64,000 nt of DNA from a beta proteobacterium L13 (lineage in GTDB: Bacteria; Pseudomonadota; Gammaproteobacteria; Burkholderiales; Chromobacteriaceae). The stretch's first letter is position 1. Each line of letters begins with the position of its first letter. The stretch lies in NCBI GenBank assembly GCA_000335715.1, contig AMYZ01000004.1:124001-188000 (forward strand), in the 5' to 3' direction. Shown one piece after another: positions 60,454 through 64,000 of this stretch. The translations under genes were made by a program, and so were the position numbers. The notes under the pieces are model-generated. The model searched no databases, was not told where the DNA came from, and worked only from the letters and a program-made list of their open reading frames with translations.

Positions 60454-60547
60454 TGGTAAATTTGCAACAGCCAGAATCCATGGCGGCTAACAACACATGA
60501 ACCGGTGGGCGCCAGGCGCACCACTCAGAATAGAGAAGGAAACCAAT

Positions 60548-60805
60548 ATGTCCGATTTGAAAGCCCTGTTCGAGCAAGCCCAGAAAGATGTCACCAGCCT
60601 GGCCGAGCGCCCGGATAACCAGACCCTGCTGCAGCTGTACGCACTGTTCAAACAAGCTACCGAGGGTGATGTACAGGGCGAGCGCCCGGGTATGATGGAC
60701 TTCATCAATCGTGCCAAGTACGACGCATGGGGCAAACTGCAGGGCCAAAACGCCGAACAGGCCATGCAAGGCTATGTAGACGTTGTCAAACAGCTGATGG
60801 CGTAA
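60548..60805 (+). CDS. acyl-CoA-binding protein
   Basis: This 85-residue four-helix protein has the family marks: LFEQAQKDVTSLAERPDNQTLLQLYALFKQATEGDV, then RPGMMDFINRAKYDAWGKLQG and the terminal helix YVDVVKQLMA. It binds long-chain acyl-CoA in the cytosol and buffers or delivers it to lipid or beta-oxidation enzymes. It starts at ATG 60548 behind GAGAAGGA; the upstream in-frame ATG at 60497 has no ribosome site. The PsrA-box-like palindrome upstream fits a fatty-acid-controlled gene. Confidence 0.93.
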   Translation: MSDLKALFEQAQKDVTSLAERPDNQTLLQLYALFKQATEGDVQGERPGMMDFINRAKYDAWGKLQGQNAEQAMQGYVDVVKQLMA

Positions 60806-60839
60806 CGCGTATTTTAATAAAAACTTCGCAGGATGACAG

Positions 60840-60869
60840 CTGACTTCATCAGCGCTTCACGCCTATAAT
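60840..60869 (+). promoter_or_regulatory. promoter of the YjbE-like gene, overlapping an upstream terminator
   Basis: CTGACT (60840-60845) and a perfect TATAAT (60864-60869) are spaced 18 bases. The predicted start near 60876 falls inside the left arm of the adjoining hairpin, so transcripts from this promoter would lack part of the stem and escape termination. Confidence 0.65.
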
Positions 60870-60906
60870 GCAAAGGGTTGGTTTCCAATCCTTTGCTTTT
60901 TTTTTT
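60870..60906 (+). terminator. rho-independent terminator after the acyl-CoA-binding protein gene
   Basis: GCAAAGGGTTGG (60870-60881) pairs with CCAATCCTTTGC (60885-60896), one G-T pair, a 3-base loop and ten T bases (60897-60906). CGGAG just after it is the ribosome site of the next gene at 60918. Confidence 0.9.
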
Positions 60907-60917
60907 CGGAGTGTCTT

Positions 60918-61262
60918 ATGAAGAAAAGCCTTATTGCTGCAATGATCCTGGCAGCGGCTGCGATGCCAACTTTTGCTCAGACTGCTGGCGCTACTGCCAC
61001 CGGTACAACTGGTAGCACCGCTGGTGCGGGTGCTGCAGGCTCTGGCGCTGCTGGTGCTGGTGCTGGTGCTGGTGCTGGTGCTGGTGCTGCTGGTGCAGGC
61101 GCTGGCGCCGCAGGTGCTGCTGCTGGTGCAGGCGCTGCTGCTGCCGGTGCTGCCGGTGCTGCTGCTGCTGGTCTTTCTGTTGGTGCAATCGCTGCCATCG
61201 GTGCCGGTGTGGCCGCAGTAGCTGCTGCGTCCAGCAATAGCTCGACCACTACTCACCACTAA
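60918..61262 (+). CDS. YjbE-like secreted Ala/Gly low-complexity protein
   Basis: This 114-residue protein has a signal peptide (MKKSLIAAMILAAAAMPTFA, cleavage before QTAG). About 60 residues of Ala/Gly alternation follow, then a hydrophobic segment (LSVGAIAAIGAGVAAVAAA) and a Ser/Thr tail ending in two His. E. coli YjbE, first gene of the exopolysaccharide-linked yjbEFGH operon, has the same plan: signal peptide, tiny low-complexity body, Thr-rich end. The next gene is YjbH-like, which supports the match. Function is unknown. The 5' leader has its own promoter. A 6-base tandem repeat makes the Ala/Gly run length-variable. Confidence 0.75.
   Translation: MKKSLIAAMILAAAAMPTFAQTAGATATGTTGSTAGAGAAGSGAAGAGAGAGAGAGAAGAGAGAAGAAAGAGAAAAGAAGAAAAGLSVGAIAAIGAGVAAVAAASSNSSTTTHH
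61051..61086 (+). repeat. six tandem copies of CTGGTG
   Basis: Thirty-six bases are six perfect hexamers inside the Ala/Gly-coding run. Because the unit is six bases, slippage would change the number of Ala-Gly pairs without shifting the frame. Confidence 0.9.
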
Positions 61263-61277
61263 GCATTTGCTTGGTTG

Positions 61278-61313
61278 AAAGCTACCCTTGCCTCGCTCGG
61301 GTAGCTTTTTTTT
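61278..61313 (+). terminator. terminator between the YjbE-like and YjbH-like genes
   Basis: AAAGCTACCC (61278-61287) pairs with GGGTAGCTTT (61299-61308) over an 11-base loop, and the T run extends over 61306-61313. It should give much more YjbE-like than YjbH-like message. Confidence 0.9.
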
Positions 61314-61333
61314 GCCTTACTTCCGGACACCCC

Positions 61334-64000
61334 ATGCGCCTGACTCCGATTGCCTTGTCTTTGTTATGCATGCCTTTTTATGCTTTGGCTGTGCCTTCCC
61401 TTACCGGCCAGTCTGGCCTGATGAATATGCCGGATGCCCGGGTGGAGGCAGACGGTCAATATGGTCTTGGTTATAGCTACGACAGTCCTTACAGCACGCT
61501 GTGGACTAATTTGACTTTTTTGCCCTACCTGCAGATGAACGGGCGTTTTGTCGGCATTCGTGGCACGCCGGGTTTTAACGGCAAGTACCAGCAAAGCTAT
61601 GGCAGTTATAAAGATAAGGTTATTGATTTAAAGTTACGCTTATTGGAAGAGGGGGCTTTTGCCCCAAGCATTGCAGTGGGTAAAACCGATTTGCTCGGAA
61701 CGGGTCTTTTTGCCGGGCAGTATATTGCAGCCAGTAAACAATTTGGCCGCTTTGATACCACCCTGGGTTACGGCTCTGGCCGCATTAACGGTGTTTTTGG
61801 CGGGGTGCGCTGGTTGCTGCCCTACGGAGATGGGGGCTGGGCGCTACTGGCCGAATACGATGCCAATAACTACCAGAAAGATTTTCGCGCCAGCCAGACC
61901 TTTGCCGGTAAGCGTCAGAATGGCCCGGTGTTGGGCGTGAGTTATCGCTGGGGCTGGCTCGGAGCGGAGCTGGTAAGAAGCCGTACTCACAGCAGCATCA
62001 ATACTTTTGTCAGTGTTCCTTTTGGCGAGCGCGAGTTTGTCCCCAAAATTTATGAACCGGCCGCCTATCAGGTTGTGCGAGCGCGCCCAGATGCGCAAGC
62101 CTGGCATAGTGACGCTCAGCACCGCCTGGGCTTGCTGGATGCGTTGCACAAACAAGATTACCGTGCGGTTTCGCTGGCTTACCAGAATGGGGTATTGCAC
62201 CTGGATTTTACCAATACCCGTATTAGCGATATGGGCCGTGCAGTCGGTCGTGCTGTGCGTACGGCGCTGTATTTTGCCCCGCTGGAAACACGTGTCATCA
62301 AGTTGCGCGTTAATCGCCGTGATCTGGCCGTGGCGGACTACGAATTTTTCAACCTGCCAGTACTCACCGCTTACCTGAATGGCCAGGCCACCCGCGCGCA
62401 GCTACGGGAGGTGGCGCTTGTCAGTCATGCCGACCCCGACAGAGAGCGTGAAGATTTCGATGCCTTGTCTGCTGAGCTGGATAAGGGCGTTGATCTGGTT
62501 CTGATTGCTAACGAAGACGGGCAGAGCATTCAGCTGAAAGGGCAGGATAAGCAGCTAAACCGCTTCAGTCTTGCGCCCAGGCTCGTGATGCACTTCAACG
62601 ACCCCTCCGGTGCATTGCGTTATGAGGTGAATGCGCAAGCAAGTGGCCAGTGGCGGATCAGCCCCCGTAACTATCTGGATGGTGCTGTTACGTACAAATT
62701 GTTCGAGAACGTCAGCAAGCTGGATAACCCTTCGAACAGTTTGCTGCCGCATGTGCGCACTGATATTGCCGAGTACAAAAAGGGCAATCCGCTGCGTTTG
62801 GGGCAGTTGACGTATACCCATCTGTTTCAGCCCGCTCAGCGCGTCTACGGCAAAGTATCTGCCGGTATTTTCGAGGAAATGTTTGGTGGGGTGGCGGGGC
62901 AGCTAGTTTACTTTCCACCTGCTTCGCGCTGGATAGGGGAATTAACGGCTGAGGCAGTGCAGCAGCGTGACTATCAAGGTTGGTTTGGACGTAAAGACTA
63001 TAAAACCGTTACTGCCTTGGCTTCATTGCATTACAAACTGCCTGCTGGCATTACCGTGACGGGGCGGGCGGGCCGCTTTCTGGCCAAAGATAGTGGTGTG
63101 CGCATGGAGGTGAAGCGCCGCTTTAATAGTGGTATCGAAGCCGGTGCCTGGTATACCTATACCGATGGTAAAGATATTACTTCGCCAGGCTCTCCGAGCA
63201 GCCCTTATCACGACAAAGGCCTGTTCATGAGTATTCCGCTAAACAGCATGCTGGCCATGGATACTCAGTCAACCGTGAATATGTCTATCTCGCCGTGGAC
63301 GCGTGACGTCGGGCAGCAGGTAGAGGTACCTCATAATCTCGTGCGCGAAATGGCGGATGCGGAGCGGCAGTTGGCCGTGGGAGATGCCTTGGGTCGTCTG
63401 GGTGAGCGCGATGATGAGCTGCCGGCAGGGGATTTGCCCGACCCGGCGTGGTGGCCTAGCGCGTCGGGTGTGCGTATCAGGCTGGGGAATAGTCTGAGTG
63501 CATTGCCAGATGTTGACAACGCGGTCGTGGCAACGGCGCTGGGTGTTTCTGCCATTGCGGTAGCTACCACCCGTGACAAGGCAATCTACAAACAGCTCTC
63601 CAAGCATGGCGAAAATCCGGCGGTAAAAGCTTGGGATAAGGTTGGCCGGGCTGCACCTTTGCTAGCTGTGGGCGCGGCAGGCGCCGCCATGGCCTTGGCT
63701 GATGACCCTGTGCTGGTCAATACCGGTATCGTCAGCTTACAATCCGCTGCGCTGGCAGGTGGTACATCCTTGCTGGGTAAGAGGTTGTTTAATCGCGCCC
63801 GCCCGGAAGAGTCTGCATCGCAGGTGTGGCAGCAGTCGCGTAGTGGTAACCGCAGCTTCCCATCTAACCATGCTGCAGTGACCATGGCGGCCATCACACC
63901 TTTCGCCGAAGAGTATCAGCTGCCGTGGTTGTACGTTGCCGGTGGTGTGGCGTCGGCAGGCCGGATCGCCAAGGGCAAGCACTGGCTTTCTGATGTGGTT
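61334..64000 (+). CDS. YjbH-like outer-membrane protein fused to a PAP2 phosphatase domain (3' end beyond window)
   Basis: The frame is open from ATG 61334 to the window edge, 889 codons without a stop. A signal peptide (MRLTPIALSLLCMPFYALA) is followed by the YjbH-type start PSLTGQSGLMNMPDARVEADGQYGLGYSY and long beta-strand-rich sequence with FGGVRWLLP and NYQKDF segments, typical of the YjbH family linked to exopolysaccharide production. From about residue 730 short hydrophobic segments begin. At about 815-889 the three PAP2 motifs appear: KRLFNRARP, SFPSNHA and GRIAKGKHWLSD. This fusion would put a lipid-phosphate phosphatase on a polysaccharide-export protein. Its codons are visibly less GC-rich than those of the other genes, with frequent TTG, GTT and AAT, suggesting a different history. 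Confidence 0.85.
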   Translation, partial: MRLTPIALSLLCMPFYALAVPSLTGQSGLMNMPDARVEADGQYGLGYSYDSPYSTLWTNLTFLPYLQMNGRFVGIRGTPGFNGKYQQSYGSYKDKVIDLKLRLLEEGAFAPSIAVGKTDLLGTGLFAGQYIAASKQFGRFDTTLGYGSGRINGVFGGVRWLLPYGDGGWALLAEYDANNYQKDFRASQTFAGKRQNGPVLGVSYRWGWLGAELVRSRTHSSINTFVSVPFGEREFVPKIYEPAAYQVVRARPDAQAWHSDAQHRLGLLDALHKQDYRAVSLAYQNGVLHLDFTNTRISDMGRAVGRAVRTALYFAPLETRVIKLRVNRRDLAVADYEFFNLPVLTAYLNGQATRAQLREVALVSHADPDREREDFDALSAELDKGVDLVLIANEDGQSIQLKGQDKQLNRFSLAPRLVMHFNDPSGALRYEVNAQASGQWRISPRNYLDGAVTYKLFENVSKLDNPSNSLLPHVRTDIAEYKKGNPLRLGQLTYTHLFQPAQRVYGKVSAGIFEEMFGGVAGQLVYFPPASRWIGELTAEAVQQRDYQGWFGRKDYKTVTALASLHYKLPAGITVTGRAGRFLAKDSGVRMEVKRRFNSGIEAGAWYTYTDGKDITSPGSPSSPYHDKGLFMSIPLNSMLAMDTQSTVNMSISPWTRDVGQQVEVPHNLVREMADAERQLAVGDALGRLGERDDELPAGDLPDPAWWPSASGVRIRLGNSLSALPDVDNAVVATALGVSAIAVATTRDKAIYKQLSKHGENPAVKAWDKVGRAAPLLAVGAAGAAMALADDPVLVNTGIVSLQSAALAGGTSLLGKRLFNRARPEESASQVWQQSRSGNRSFPSNHAAVTMAAITPFAEEYQLPWLYVAGGVASAGRIAKGKHWLSDVV

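Noticed and set aside
1-64000. tRNA, rRNA, insertion sequences, integrases, attachment sites or replication origin
   Set aside because: None recognised anywhere in the window; no transposase- or integrase-like frame and no DnaA-box cluster.

Overview
The window reads as a GC-rich betaproteobacterial chromosome, probably Neisseriales (Chromobacteriaceae-like). The grounds are the pepP-ubiH-ubiH/I-family-dsbC order, a short Neisseria-type MetN, an acyl-CoA-binding protein, and the overall codon use. The genus is an inference. Every convincing gene is on the + strand; the long - strand reading frames are antisense shadows of repetitive GC-rich genes.

Layout. 1-1001: the 3' end of a hemP-like gene and a 2-keto-4-pentenoate hydratase family gene. 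1002-3672: a methionine ABC transporter operon, metNIQ, behind a leader that carries a SAM-II-type pseudoknot aptamer with a terminator/antiterminator platform. 3673-42999: the centrepiece, a run of genes that looks like a dedicated export system for one enormous surface protein. In order it holds a TolC-family outer-membrane channel with an AMIN-like N-terminal extension, a 9774-residue protein, a small DUF3467-like protein, a GAF-HlyD fusion, a PqqD-like/M50 metalloprotease/HlyD-like membrane protein, a shortened SecA-like ATPase, and a secreted HlyD-like adaptor. The giant protein combines LEPR-XLL, DUF4347, three pentapeptide-repeat arrays, beta modules, RTX-like repeats, VCBS repeats and a basic tail. 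43026-54921: a two-partner secretion pair, a TpsB transporter with three POTRA domains and a 3252-residue TpsA exoprotein, only 25-26 bases downstream and ending in a strong terminator. 54942-60440: a compact housekeeping run (VanZ-like, pepP, two ubiquinone hydroxylases, dsbC, TonB-like). 60441-64000: an acyl-CoA-binding protein gene behind a PsrA-box-like palindrome, then a YjbE-like secreted low-complexity protein and a YjbH-like outer-membrane protein fused to a PAP2 phosphatase domain, cut by the window end.

How it may work together (inference). The giant protein has no classical signal peptide but has an N-terminal LEPR-XLL motif. Its gene is linked to an inner-membrane motor (SecA-like), a membrane metalloprotease with an adaptor domain, a membrane-anchored HlyD-type adaptor with a sensory GAF domain, a soluble adaptor and a TolC-type channel. 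There is no ABC ATPase of the type 1 secretion kind in the cluster. This suggests a hybrid Sec-motor/TolC export route that I do not recognise as a described system.

A separate DNA-level signal runs through the window. The 10-mer TGCGGCCAAC occurs about 37 times on the two strands by my eye count. It forces rare synonymous codons inside genes and occurs as part of an inverted pair in one intergenic hairpin, which resembles a highly iterated or uptake-type genomic motif.
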